A stretch of DNA of 64,000 nt from Euryodendron excelsum (Eukaryota; Streptophyta; Magnoliopsida; Ericales; Pentaphylacaceae): NCBI GenBank assembly GCA_033060915.1, contig CM065387.1, forward strand, positions 39,781,501 through 39,845,500, read 5' to 3'. Under the pieces are notes generated by a model. That model was not told where the DNA came from. It ran no database searches and worked only from the letters and a program-made list of their open reading frames with translations. Shown piece by piece: positions 14,701 to 24,832 of the stretch (the stretch's first letter is position 1; each line of letters opens with the position of its first letter). The position numbers and the translations under genes were made by a program.

Positions 14701-15868
14701 ATTATCTTTAAGTAAAATATTTTTATGGTATGACATATAAAAAATACATAACGCATATAATTTTCATGTTGTTATGTATAATTTTTGTGCGTCCCCGTCG
14801 TATTGTCTCCTACATTTTTTAAAATTTGGCATGTCGATGTGTCCGTTTCGTGTCGTGTCCATGTCCATGCTTCTTAGTATATTATATAATATTCAATTTC
14901 ATATAACAGTTACACATTTGAATGGTTGTAAAGAGAAAATTTTATGAGATAAAATCACATTCAATTGAATGTGAGTTACATGTGGCTAATGGGTGCTAGC
15001 GACCACACAGGCCGTTGGTTCATATCAATCGATACATTAATTATTCATTCACTTGTTATTAGCAGGACCTTCTGTAGTATATTAACTATTAGCTACTTTG
15101 GCTTGGTACTTCTGTTCGTGCTTACCAGAAACTCTTCTAGTATGTTCTATATTATATTTTCATTTTATTTTGGTCGATCAAAAGTTATTCCTTACACCTG
15201 TCATTTGTAATTGCACGCTTGCAGGGAAACAACAGTTGAATCCTGCGGAGTAAGCCGCCATAACCTGTTGCACAGTCACGTACTCAAAGGGGCTTGATTA
15301 TTCTTTAGAACTCTGACTACACACCTCATCGGCATTTGGTTTCTATATTTTAGTACTTTTGTTCAGTTTAATTGTTTTCTTGTAGCATCCTAATCCCTCT
15401 CTTTCTACAAAAAGTAGCATGAGGCTAGGAGAAGACAAAACACCTCACACACACCTTCAACAAGGTGGTTGAAGTGATGAGAGCAGTCGCTAGTTTAGCT
15501 TCTCATACCAAATCCGTTGTTAACGAATGGAAACATAAATTTACTCCGCTTAATACAATCTAATTGTACGAGATATACACCAAATGAAATTTGTTTGAAG
15601 AACAATTTGACAACCACTAATGCATATGTAAATACACTGATAGAGTACGAGATATAATTGCATAAGAATTTGATCAGAGCAGTTTAATCGATTCAAATAA
15701 CAAAAATATAGTTCGGTTTTGAGAGGATGTAATTATACAAATTGAAAATATAAAAATTAAAGAAAAAATTCAAAGCACCACTGACCTTCTTTTGAGTTTG
15801 AACCGCTTCTCTTGATGCTTGAGTTTTGCATATAACGATTCGATATCTGTAGAAACAAATTCCTCCAT
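340..15868 (-). CDS. Six-exon gene for a 712-residue plant protein of unrecognised family
   Basis: I do not recognise the family, so no function is given. Coding exons in transcription order are 15868-15786, 14096-14025, 6747-6714, 4678-2863, 1394-1301 and 379-340. All have GT-AG borders, every junction keeps phase, and they sum to 2139 nt including the stop. The protein opens MEEFVSTDIESLYAKLKHQE. Exon 3 supplies TLPESFLREDD, exon 5 reads like a folded domain (STIVQVLEGLLPSFPE), and the end is KVKELMGLK. Residues 1-63 are charged and helical in look. Exon 4 is mostly helical, with an acidic run near 419-438 (EESDGGDDSDDNDIDD) and a Ser-rich, low-order part after it. I see no signal peptide or membrane segment, so a nuclear or cytosolic protein is inferred. 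Reading exon 4 alone suggests a stop at 2855, but that is intron read-through past the donor at 2863/2862. Introns 1 and 2 (14097-15785, 6748-14024) carry transposons. Introns 3-5 (4679-6713, 1395-2862, 380-1300) show only AT-rich sequence. Confidence 0.85.
2863..4678 (-). CDS. Main exon (exon 4) of the 712-residue gene
   Basis: This exon codes for residues 64-669, about 85% of the protein. The acceptor is TTTTCAG ending at 4679, and the first codons read V-Y-Y-E-S-I-K. The donor is GGAG/GTATTT at 2863/2862. The 573-codon ORF inside it begins at a TTG codon (4574-4576), which is not a start: reading stays open back to the acceptor. A basic stretch (NFRRKRA) and a GWGRS motif lie in the first half. 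The acidic run follows LLPEYEFNQDFADAYMEDLE. Confidence 0.9.
7535..8060 (-). mobile_element. MULE-type MITE with GTGTCC-rich ends, copy D
   Basis: The 526-bp element is bounded by an identical 10-bp direct repeat GTTACTATTA (7525-7534 and 8061-8070), consistent with the 9-10 bp target duplication of Mutator-like elements. Both ends are dense in GTGTCC/GGACAC motifs, and the right end reads GTGTCCATGCTTCCTAG. Its left end resembles the reverse complement of copy A's right end, so it lies in the opposite orientation. It sits in intron 2 of the 712-residue gene. Confidence 0.75.
8079..9255. mobile_element. Non-autonomous hAT-type element, 1.18 kb
   Basis: Inverted ends GGTTGTCAATAGACCGGATT (left) and, read inward from the right, AGGCCTGTCAATGGATCGGG are flanked by an identical 8-bp duplication AACCACCA (8071-8078 and 9256-9263). 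Both ends are rich in GGATC/GATCC/GATCTG motifs for about 180 bp. The 800-bp core is unlike the ends and holds a (GA)n tract. No transposase reading frame is visible. It lies in intron 2 of the 712-residue gene. Confidence 0.8.
8751..8787. repeat. (GA)n microsatellite
   Basis: An uninterrupted GA tract of about 18 units lies inside the hAT-type element. A second, broken GA tract lies at 8995-9021. Confidence 0.95.
10600..11010 (-). pseudogene. Degenerate LINE fragment (zf-RVT-like region)
   Basis: On the minus strand, reading from about 10.86 kb to 10.63 kb gives broken phrases resembling the zinc-binding region that follows plant LINE reverse transcriptases: WEIDVV, then DCLRW..SKS, then SYY, and, after a frame change, LLWKEF. 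Frames are interrupted by shifts and stops. This rests on recalled family pattern only. It lies in intron 2 of the 712-residue gene. Confidence 0.35.
11340..11840 (-). other. GC-richer intronic segment with a tRNA T-arm-like hairpin
   Basis: Base composition is visibly less AT-rich than the flanks. On the minus strand 11773-11791 reads GCTGGTTCGAGTCCAGCTC, a T-arm with a perfect 5-bp stem and TTCGAGT loop. I could not fold a full cloverleaf next to it. It may be a fragment of an organelle-derived insertion or a tRNA relic. Confidence 0.3.
12068..12708 (+). mobile_element. MULE-like MITE with GTGTCC-rich ends, copy C
   Basis: Left end AAGCACAGACACTCC and right end GTGTTGGTGCTTCTT form a short inverted repeat. 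Both terminal 120 bp carry repeated GGACAC/GTGTCC motifs, and the core is AT-rich. The right end matches copies A and B in order (ATTGTCGTGTCAATG, then CATGTCCGTGTTGG). No clean target duplication was found. It lies in intron 2 of the 712-residue gene. Confidence 0.6.
14375..14875 (+). mobile_element. MULE-type MITE with GTGTCC-rich ends, copy A
   Basis: The 501-bp element is flanked by a perfect 9-bp duplication AGTATATTA (14366-14374 and 14876-14884), the length typical of Mutator-like transposition. The left end has TGTCGGACATGACACATG and the right end TGTCCATGTCCATGCTTCTT. The core aligns by eye with copy B over several hundred bases (shared phrases TTTTATACCTA and CTCCTACATTTTTTAAAA). 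It lies in intron 1 of the 712-residue gene. Confidence 0.8.
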
Positions 15869-16701
15869 TTCTGGTTCTGATTACAATAACGAAGAGAGAG
15901 GGAAGGTTTTGTTGGTCTAGGGTTTAAAGGAACTCAGAGCTGGGTTTAGCGGTTTGAGGTGATGTGTTTCACAGCTTCGGCTGGCTCCGAGCCGAAAATC
16001 GAAGTGCCAGCGCAAAGCCTATTAGCCCAATGCGGGCAACTTTTGTCTGTAGTTACTACCTTTCTTTATAGTTTGGAGAAGTAAAAAAATGAATTGGAAG
16101 CACTAAAGTTACTTTTATTTTGATTGGATTATAAAAAACAAGAAGAAAATCGTCAAAAAGGAATCTTTTTTCTTTTTTCTTTTTTGTTTTTGTTTGTATA
16201 GTAATTTGTTTCTCTTTCGCACCTTTCTACTCCAAACAAGGCATTAACTCTAACAATTTTGTAGACCCAAAAAAATGAAAAGAACTATCTTTAGCACAAT
16301 ATAACATTTTAAAACTTCCACCAAAAGACAATTAAAAGAATATGTTGCCATCATCAAACGGTGGCGAATCCAGTTTTTCTGGATAATTGGGAGAGTTCAC
16401 TCTTCTAGCGCTCCATATTTTGTAAATCTTATTGTTTAACTAATTGTACAGCCCGTGCGAAGCCACATTATTTTTTGTAAATATCACAGTAAAGAAGATA
16501 CCAAAAAAATTGCATGATTAATGCCCAAAAGATAAAAAAAAAAATGAAAAAAATCATAGTTATAATATCATATTTTTTTGTATCATCACCTTATTCAAGA
16601 TGTGGATTGTTAGACATCAATAATTATTTATGTCCAAGTTAAAGCATCTACTAATTATACTATAAGATTCATCCTACTATAGTATACATCAAACTTATGT
16701 T
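15869..16701 (-). promoter_or_regulatory. 5' UTR and upstream region of the 712-residue gene
   Basis: The ATG at 15866-15868 opens in the context AGAAATGGAGG. Upstream, on the minus strand, the first 150 bases are GC-richer and hold the likely transcription start. No confident TATA box was assigned. A degenerate hairpin GCCCGTGCGAAGCC lies at about 16451. Confidence 0.35.
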
Positions 16702-16706
16702 ATAAT

Positions 16707-17302
16707 TGTGGGTCAAATAAGTATCGGCCCAGTCCACCAACACAGGCCCAACTTAGATTAAACAATTTATTTGGGTTGAGGACAACCCAGACATCATTAT
16801 AAATCAGACCCATATAGCCGAGAGTAGTTCAATTCGCAAGACTTATAAAGCCCAAAGTATTGGGGCAATCATGAGATATATTAGAGTATTTAATGCTCAG
16901 GTCTCAACATTTAATGCGGAGGAGACGCACAACGCGACCGCCTGGCTCACATCCGGTCAGTCAAACTCAAGCATGGCGATAAAAGTGAGTTTATGTCCGA
17001 TCAGCCAACTTTAGCCGGTATGAGCCTATGATATAGGTCATGATTACCGGAGTAGGCTAAACAGAGAACACTACACTATAAACACTGAAGCCTCAAGAAA
17101 CAAGATATGGACAATTGATTCTCAAGCATACATTGTCATTATTCATTCGATTTTCAATTAAGATTGCTAACTTAATCATCAAAGTGTGATCGGCTCAAAG
17201 AGGATCGACTCATTTTAACTTCTTTGTCTCCTTGCAGTGAGTTGGTGTTGATTGATATTAGTTCGAGTGATCGGCCAGGACTTTCCAAAAATTTCACTTA
17301 CA
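16707..17302 (+). mobile_element. Solo LTR, 596 bp, probably Ty3/gypsy
   Basis: The sequence begins TGTGGGTCAAATAAG and ends TTTCACTTACA, giving the TG..CA ends of an LTR. It is flanked by an identical 5-bp duplication ATAAT (16702-16706 and 17303-17307). No second LTR, primer-binding site or gag/pol sequence is adjacent. Assignment to gypsy is by general look only. Confidence 0.75.
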
Positions 17303-17307
17303 ATAAT

Positions 17308-18999
17308 GTAGATTCATATATTTTTATCCTAATACATAGAAATTATATTTGATTAGGAGTCACTTTTTTTATTTTGTTATTTTACCAAAAAAAAATTGCT
17401 TAACACGGGATTATTTAATAATGCTTCTCATCAATACAATATCCCCCACCAACACCACCTCTCTCCTAACAACACCACCAGTCACCTCCACTCATCACCA
17501 TCGCCACTACTCATCTCATGATCATCCATCGCTCATTGAAAGGGTTATTTTGTGTATTTTTCATTTAATTTGACAATGAATTTTTGTACAAACATATTTG
17601 CTTTTTTTTAATTTTTTAAAATTACATATGGCTTGTTTTTTGTCAAAAGAAAAAAGAAAAAACGACATTGGTACAAAATGCTTTCTAAATGATTGCATTT
17701 CTTAATTTTATAGAAATCATAAAACTCAGTGACTATCACTCCCCACAACCCATCATTACTACCGTTACGCCACTCCTTGCCATTCATCCACCGACTATCG
17801 TTAAACATTACAAAATTTTCAAATATGTTTTTTTTCATCTAGTAACTTATCAATATCGATATCTATGAAACATGTTTCTTGTTTTTATTTTTTGAAAAAA
17901 ATGAACAAATATTTTTTATTTTTCGTAAACCAAAAATAGAAAACTAACAATATTTCCAAACACCACTTAAAGAATTGCATTTATTAGCTTTATAGAAACT
18001 AAAAAACTATGTCAGCCATAATGTTTCCAACTATTAGAGGAGGTTTAGTTAAATTTGTTTTCGTTATGTATTATAGTACATATAAATTCTAATTGGATGA
18101 TTTAGGGAGAAGATGTCGGTAAAATGGTGTGTCGAGGTGCATGATCCTACGCATTAAGGAATGGCGGCATTTAATTTAGACCGCATTGCGGTGTACATAA
18201 GGTTTGGAGTCTGAATTCTTGATTTTTTTTTATCTGTTGTTTGGTATAAAGGTAAATAGTTGATGAATTAAGGGCACATAAATATTTTGACTGTCATAAA
18301 AATGGCCAAGGGGCGGTGGCACTGGAATGGTATATAGAGGGTGATAAAATGGTAAATAAGAGAATTGACTAAGAGTATAATCTGGGGGTAATTTTATTAG
18401 ATGTGGCACAACTGTAAATAGAGTATCTGGAGGAAGGCATAATAGTAATTTGATAATAAGAGAACATACAAGTGTTTGTCTGCTTCTATTATAGTAGATA
18501 GACTGACATACAGGGGATGAGGCGGTTTGGTCTATTGCGGCATAAGTCGGGGATTGCATCTTTGATGAGCTGGAATATTTGGGTGGAGAGTATGTGATAC
18601 ATTCACTTTTAATTAGGTGTTATCAATACATTTTTAAGCTAAGTGGATCACACAAGTTATCAATCTACGAATATCACATAATAACAGTCTCAAAGATATT
18701 AATCTTATAAAGGATTGAAGAACAACATTAATACTAAAATCATCCCTTAATCAATATACATAAATAAGAGAATTACTAAAACAAACTTACAAATATTTAT
18801 AAGATGAAAATGTAAACAAACTTTCACAATATCTATCACTAAAGTGTACAATATATATAAGAATACGACTCAACTAATAGAGCTCTTCAAAGCTCAACAA
18901 CTCAACACTAGAAGCAAGAAGCAGTGGACTAGACATCCTCATACATTCCTGTAAAATAACCTGTGTAGGTGTGAACTATTGTCAACGTACTCACTAAAA
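17308..18999. other. Intergenic AT-rich stretch without recognised gene
   Basis: There are homopolymer T and A runs, a CCACC-rich patch at 17447-17530 and an open frame on the minus strand (18230-18559) without recognisable protein features. I see no gene here. Confidence 0.5.
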
Positions 19000-19150
19000 T
19001 AATCAAACTCATAAAAAATGAATATTAGATAAACACTAAACAATCATCAATAGATAATTCACCTTTCAATGAGATAATCAAACTCATAGAGAATGAAGAT
19101 TAGATAAACATCGAATCAATCACCAATAAATAATTCACCTTTCAATGATA
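19000..19150. repeat. Tandem duplication, two units of about 75 bp
   Basis: Unit 1 (19000-19074) and unit 2 (19075-19150) both begin TAATCAAACTCATA and both end near TAATTCACCTTTCAATGA. They differ at scattered positions. Confidence 0.85.
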
Positions 19151-19557
19151 TATAATAATACACATGTCATCATCATTAATGAGAAATGCCTCATGTAATG
19201 CTATCGACCTGTGATACATTGTCTGATATCACCACATATGCACATCTTTTGATAACATTGTCAAGATTGATAAAGTAAGTTATCTAAGAATGTCCACTAT
19301 GACATTATTTAGGTTAGTCCACCATAACTTAACCTCATCAATACAATACAAATTATGCACACAATATATGTTGTATGCATTGCCACCTCATAATCCAACA
19401 TTAACACCAATATTGACAATAAGACATTCAAGTCAATAAGAGTAAAAATATCTTAAACTCCCACCTCGTGCCATAATATCAATTAAGTATGAATCACTCC
19501 TTAGATAGAACTGGAGTGTCTTTGGTTGCCTCGGAACCTATCACACACCATAGCAAT

Positions 19558-22500
19558 TGTTGCGCCCTAGTTTTCGCCCTCCAAGTCTCTGCTACTCGGG
19601 GGAACGCACGGTACTCTCTCATGTTAAAACTTATCCTAAAAAGGACAAGTGCAATGGGGTTTGAACTTGAAATGCATTTGATTAAGGGCTTTTAGAAAAA
19701 AGTTTGGAATCGCCACCTAATATAGTTAAAAGTTTGTTAGGTTACCTAAAACTAAGTGTAATTCGAGGATCAAACTTAAATTTTTAAAAATGTGCTCTTG
19801 AGAGACGCTTTGAAAAATAGGGTCATTTGACAACTGTTGAAATTATTTTAAACACTTTTACAAAATGACTTCGGTTTTTGTCTTTGAAATAGAGATCTAT
19901 GGTCCGGGGGTTAGTTATGTATAGGGACGATATTCTAAGATCATCACCCTATCTCGCTCTTGCGGTACTTACATGTCTATTCACCCTATATTCACTCACT
20001 TGAATTTTCAGTTCCTAATTGTCCACTTATATCCACTTAAAAAGATTTTAAAAAGATTTTGTCATCACTTTTGAGATGAATGATGCATGATGTAAGTTGA
20101 AAAAGAGTTTGAAAGAAACTTGGGGTTAAATTTTAAAAGGGGCATTTGAGTTGAAAAGAGGATTTAACAACACCTATAAAGGTTAATTACGTATCTCATT
20201 TGATGAGAATTAGGTCAATTGTAGTTCAAACTCAGGATTCAATTGAAAATAGGTACATTAGGACTTTTGAAAAGTTTTAAAAACACATTGGGGTCTTGTT
20301 TTGAAAAAGAGAACTTGAGAGTTTTTTACTCAAAATTTGAAAATAACTCGAGAGAGTTTTGATTTAAAATTGGATGTTAAAGTGTTTTACTTGAAGGTTT
20401 TTTAAAGTACTTTGGAAATGGGATTTGAAGTGTTTTGAAATATTTTTAGACATAAATCAAGAGAGTTTTGAAAGTTTTGAAAACTTTATTAAGGATTTGA
20501 AGGTGGAATTTGGACTTTTCAAAGCTCTTGTGAACTTGTCTTGAAAATATTTTTGGAGACAGTTTTTGAACACCTTAATAAAGGTATGTTGATGTTTCAT
20601 TACCCTTTAGAGGTTAGCTATGTAGGAACTAAACTCCTTTAAGGTTATGAGTTTTGAAAAATATTTTTAAAAAAGAGTGTAGACACTTCCTTTAGGGGTT
20701 TGGAATCCTTGTTTGCATATCTCATTTTAGGTTGAACAACCCTAACCATAGGAAAGTTTAGGATTGCTTCAAGAGTGTGATATTCGAAAATAATTTTTGA
20801 AAAGAGGTTTTGCAAAACATCTAGGGTTTGGAACCATAATATGAACCTTATAAGTTTTATTTAATGTACTATTTTTCTTAGAAAACCCTAATCATGAAAG
20901 GATTAGAATCACCTTAGGTTGTGAATTTTTTAAATTATTTTTTAAAGTAGTTTTTTGAAAAATGCTAAGTATCTAACCATTTTAGATTGAGACAAGTTTG
21001 AGAGAGCCTTTGAAAACATCTTTGAGTGAAGTAGATGAATATTTTAAATAGACCTTTGGAGTAGAGTTTTTGAAAACTTGAAGGAGTTAGAGGTTTTTGA
21101 AAACATATTTTGAAAAGATCATTTTATTTGAACAGATGGTTTGAAAATAGGTTTAAAATTAGAGTCTTGAAACCATTTGAACTTGGTTGGGTAAACTAGG
21201 ATTAAGGTAATCTAAGGTTAGGTTAACCTAGAATTGGACTAACTAGGGTTAGGTTGACTTAGGGTAGAACCACCTAGGGTTTGGTTAACCTAGGGTTAGG
21301 TTGACCAACTAAGGTGGGGTTAACTTAAAGTTGGATTGGCCTAAGGTTGGACAACTTAGGGTTTGGAGATGACTTGGGTAGGAAGCTAGGCGCATGCACT
21401 TGAAATGACAACTTTGAAAATCTATGATTTTATATGAAAAATGAAATATATGATTTTATGTTGAAAAATAAAATATTTGATTTGAAGTTAAAAATAGGAA
21501 AGATATGATTTTGTTTCCAAAATAGAAAGATTTGATTTTTGTTTTCAAAACGAAAATAGAAAGGTTTGATAAATCTATGATTCTATATGCAAATCTTCCA
21601 TGATTTTATGTGAAATCTTCTGCATGGAAAACTCAAGATTTTATGTGATAGTTTTTTAAAGCAACTCAAGAGAGTTATGCACTTTTTGAAAACATAAAAC
21701 AACAAAGACTTTGAAGACTATTTTTTTATGCAATTTGAAGTATGATGAATGAAGGTTAGGGGACAACAGTCACAAAACTAGGGTTTCCTAGAGCATGAAC
21801 TTCTAGGGTTTTGACCCTTGGCTTCAAGGCGACAACTTTTAGACCAACACTTTGAATGAGAAATTTGGAGAGTTTTTAAAATAACTAGGTTTTGAAAGAG
21901 ATGGTTAGGGTTCGAAGCCCTAATGTGACCCATGGAGGCCTCTTTGAATATATCACTTTCCTAAAACAACCCTAACCATGAGAAGGCTAGAATTATTTTA
22001 GGGTTATGATTTTGAAAGCAAATTAGGGTTTGAAACCCTAATATGGATCTTGGTGGTCACTTTGAATATATCACTTTCATAGGAAAACCAGAACCATGAA
22101 ATTAAAGGTTAGAATTATCCTAGGATTGAGAGTTTGAAAGCAAAGCAATAATAAACAATGCATGATCATAACAGTTATAATGCAAAGTGTCATGAACATA
22201 TAAGGTTCAAGGTTTCACCACATAATCAAGAGGGCTTAAGATCACACCATCGCAAGGTAGACTCTAGGAAGGTCCCCAACCGATGACCTCCCCTAGGCTT
22301 TCCCTAAGCATGGTCCTAATGTCCTCTTATTTCAAGCATATAAGAAGAGGGGGTAGAAGATGAGAATTAAAATAGAGAATAGCCGAAGTGGACTAAGAGG
22401 GAGAAGAGAAGGAGTGGGAGAGCTTAACGTAAAGTGAAACCCTACCTTATCTTCGAACTTCTTCAACCTTCAATGGAGACTTTGTCTTGGACTTTAGAGG

Positions 22501-23150
22501 CCTTTAAGAGCGTTAAAGGGGCTAGAAGTGACCTTCAATGAAGCTAGGACGCTAGGGTTAGAGGTGTATAGGTTAGAGTTTGATGGAGTCTCCATTAGAG
22601 GCTTGGAAGCTAGGGTTTTGGGGGTACCCAGAGCCAATGTGGTTGACGAGAGTGATCGGGTACCTAGGGGCAAAATGGTCATCTTAACTGAGATTCACTG
22701 GAATTGGTCCAAAGTTGACTGGAATGGGATTTAAAGGTTAAGGACACTCGGGGGAATGTCCCGAGGGCTACCGGTTTGATAACCAGAATCGGTGTGGTTG
22801 AAAAGAAGTAACCGACCGACCAGCGGCAAAATGGTCATTTTGACTGGGAGTTATTGGAATTAATCTAGAGTTGATTTGAATAGCATTCTAAGCATACCGA
22901 ACTGTATGGGGAGAGTTTTGGAAGGGTGGCCTTACCGCTCTGAGGACTTAGGTACTTTTTTTAAAAGCGTGCTGAGGTATTTAGGGTCATTTTGGTCATT
23001 TAGCTTCGATTGGGCCTGATGGGCCCTAGAAGGGATCAATTGATTGGACCGGTGTCTAGAAAGCTGATCTGGGCTGGAATGTGGTGTGATGCTGAATGTG
23101 AGTCCGATTGGGCTGAAAATTGTTAAGCGAAAAAAAATAAGGTGCTTATA
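19558..23150 (+). mobile_element. Long solo LTR, 3.6 kb, probably Ty3/gypsy (Tat/Ogre-like)
   Basis: The element begins TGTTGCGCCCTAG and ends AAGGTGCTTATA. It is flanked by GCAAT on both sides (19553-19557 and 23151-23155), and the match extends to TAGCAAT if the last two bases are counted. The terminal TA is best read as CA with a C-to-T change. The phrase GGAATCGCCACCTA occurs near the left end. There is no coding sequence: the body is low-complexity TTTTGAAAA-rich DNA, then CCTAGGGTT-rich DNA, then a GC-richer right end. LTRs this long point to Tat/Ogre-type elements (inference). Confidence 0.65.
21180..21370. repeat. Degenerate array of GGTTAACCTAGGGTTAGG-type motifs
   Basis: Within the 3.6-kb LTR, variants of TAGGGTTAGGTTGACC and GGTTAACCTAGG recur irregularly about every 20-25 bp. 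It resembles a degenerate simple array rather than a telomere tract, because TTTAGGG units are not regular. Confidence 0.7.
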
Positions 23151-23155
23151 GCAAT

Positions 23156-24371
23156 ATTATATGTAAATGCTCACATTTTATGCAAATACATAACTTACAA
23201 TTCATCAATATAAAAGATAATACTTCAAATAACAGGTTACAACTCAATGAGAAGTGTTAGTACTTATAATGAAGTACCGACTCTATAAACATATGTGTCA
23301 AACCCTCCCCAACACAAAGGTGTTGTCCCTTGAAGGTAAAATAAGAAAACCAAAACAATGGGACCTGTGCCAGTGGGTACTTGAGGCGCCCCCTGGAGCA
23401 CTTGGCCAGTGGTTGGGGCCACACCAGTATGCCCCTTCCAGAGGATTGTGTCATTAGGCGCACTATTGGCGCCCTGCTGGCGCACCTCTTTAGAGGAGTG
23501 CACCACTAGGCACAACCCAACCCAACCCTGTCGTAGTGCCCTTCCCTTGGTTCAAACCTGTATTTCCAAATCTAGAGTTTTGAACAACACTAGACCAATT
23601 CCCACACCTTTCTAAGTCTCCTAATGTCTAGAATGAGGTTCCAAAGTCTTAAACAAAACTTTAACATTTAAAACATAAACACCATTCAAGATTCTAGGTC
23701 TCTACTTGGAAACCAACTTGAACCCTTTAGTTCTTGAATCCAATCCACACTTCCATGACATAAAATGGTATTTCTGTTAGAAATTTATACTAAAAAATGT
23801 GTGTTTTTGTAATGACTTTAGTATTTATTAATAAATTAATTATTCTATTTTAATGAGAATCCGTGTGAGCAAGTTTGTGAAAAATACTCTTCTCGAGCGG
23901 GGACATCCCTGTCTGCTTGAAGCATCTAAAATAAAAGTGAGGTAGGGAACCTTGACTAATAATCCTTTGCTTATGGTCTGTTTGGAACTTCTGAGATGAA
24001 ACGGAAGAAAAGGAAAAAATTTTAAATGCAGAAAAGAAAGGGAAGGGAAAAAAATGCATTGTTTCTCTTTCTCTCTAGTTTTACTTTATTTTATTTATAA
24101 AATTAAACAAGAAAGGAAAAATATTTTTTTTCTTGTTTCTCTCTTCCTTCCTTTCCTTTCTCTTCCATCCCCCAACCCCAAGTTCCAAATAGGCTGTTAG
24201 TCTTGAAAAAGGAGGCCATTAGACAAAGCCCATGAAAGGGCATATTGAAGCCTTGCGTCGTTAGACCTTGTCACAGGCGTTATGGACTGGATCTCTTTAG
24301 GGTTGTTCCCGTAATGGGCTAGTAAAGCAGGGTCTGTGAGTTTATTCCTAAATAAGAGTTATTTTAAAAAT
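23156..24371. other. Intergenic stretch without recognised gene
   Basis: There is a GC-richer patch at 23370-23530 with GGCGCC-type motifs. No open frame with recognisable protein features was seen on either strand. Confidence 0.5.
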
Positions 24372-24380
24372 TATTTTTTA

Positions 24381-24823
24381 GGGGTAATTACACTTCACTC
24401 TTTGTGGTTGAGCTAAAATTAGATAACCTTTCTATAGTTTAAAAGTGAACACATGACCCTCATGTGTTTTGGACTTATCTAAAAAATTGATGGAAATCGT
24501 TAGATTTAATAAAGGTATTTTTTGTCATTTTATCTCTCCAAATCATAACATAAAAAAGATAATTTGAGTTTTTTATGCCAAAATCAAGAATTGTCTATCA
24601 AGGGTCTTTTTTTTATTATTTCACCAAATCTTCTTTTTTATATTTTAATTGGAGATATAAAATGACAAAATTACCTCTATGATAGAATTTTCATTAAATC
24701 TAACAGTTTTCATTCATTTTGCAGATAAGTCCAAACAACATGAAGGTCGTGTGTTTATTTTTAAACTACAAGGAGTCATCTGATTTTGACTGAAACCATT
24801 AAGAGGTAAATTGTAATTACTCC
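24381..24823. mobile_element. MULE-type MITE with about 180-bp terminal inverted repeats
   Basis: Left GGGGTAATTACACTTCACTC and right GTAATTACTCC are the tips of inverted repeats that can be followed inward for about 180 bp (shared GTTTAAAA, TGGACTTATCT, GTTAGATTTAAT and GTCATTTTAT). The element is flanked by an identical 9-bp duplication TATTTTTTA (24372-24380 and 24824-24832). At 443 bp with no coding capacity it is a foldback-like MITE. Confidence 0.85.
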
Positions 24824-24832
24824 TATTTTTTA

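Noticed and set aside
16440..16470. Helitron-like terminal hairpin GCCCGTGCGAAGCC
   Set aside because: The stem is degenerate and no CTRR end or partner 5' TC end could be placed.
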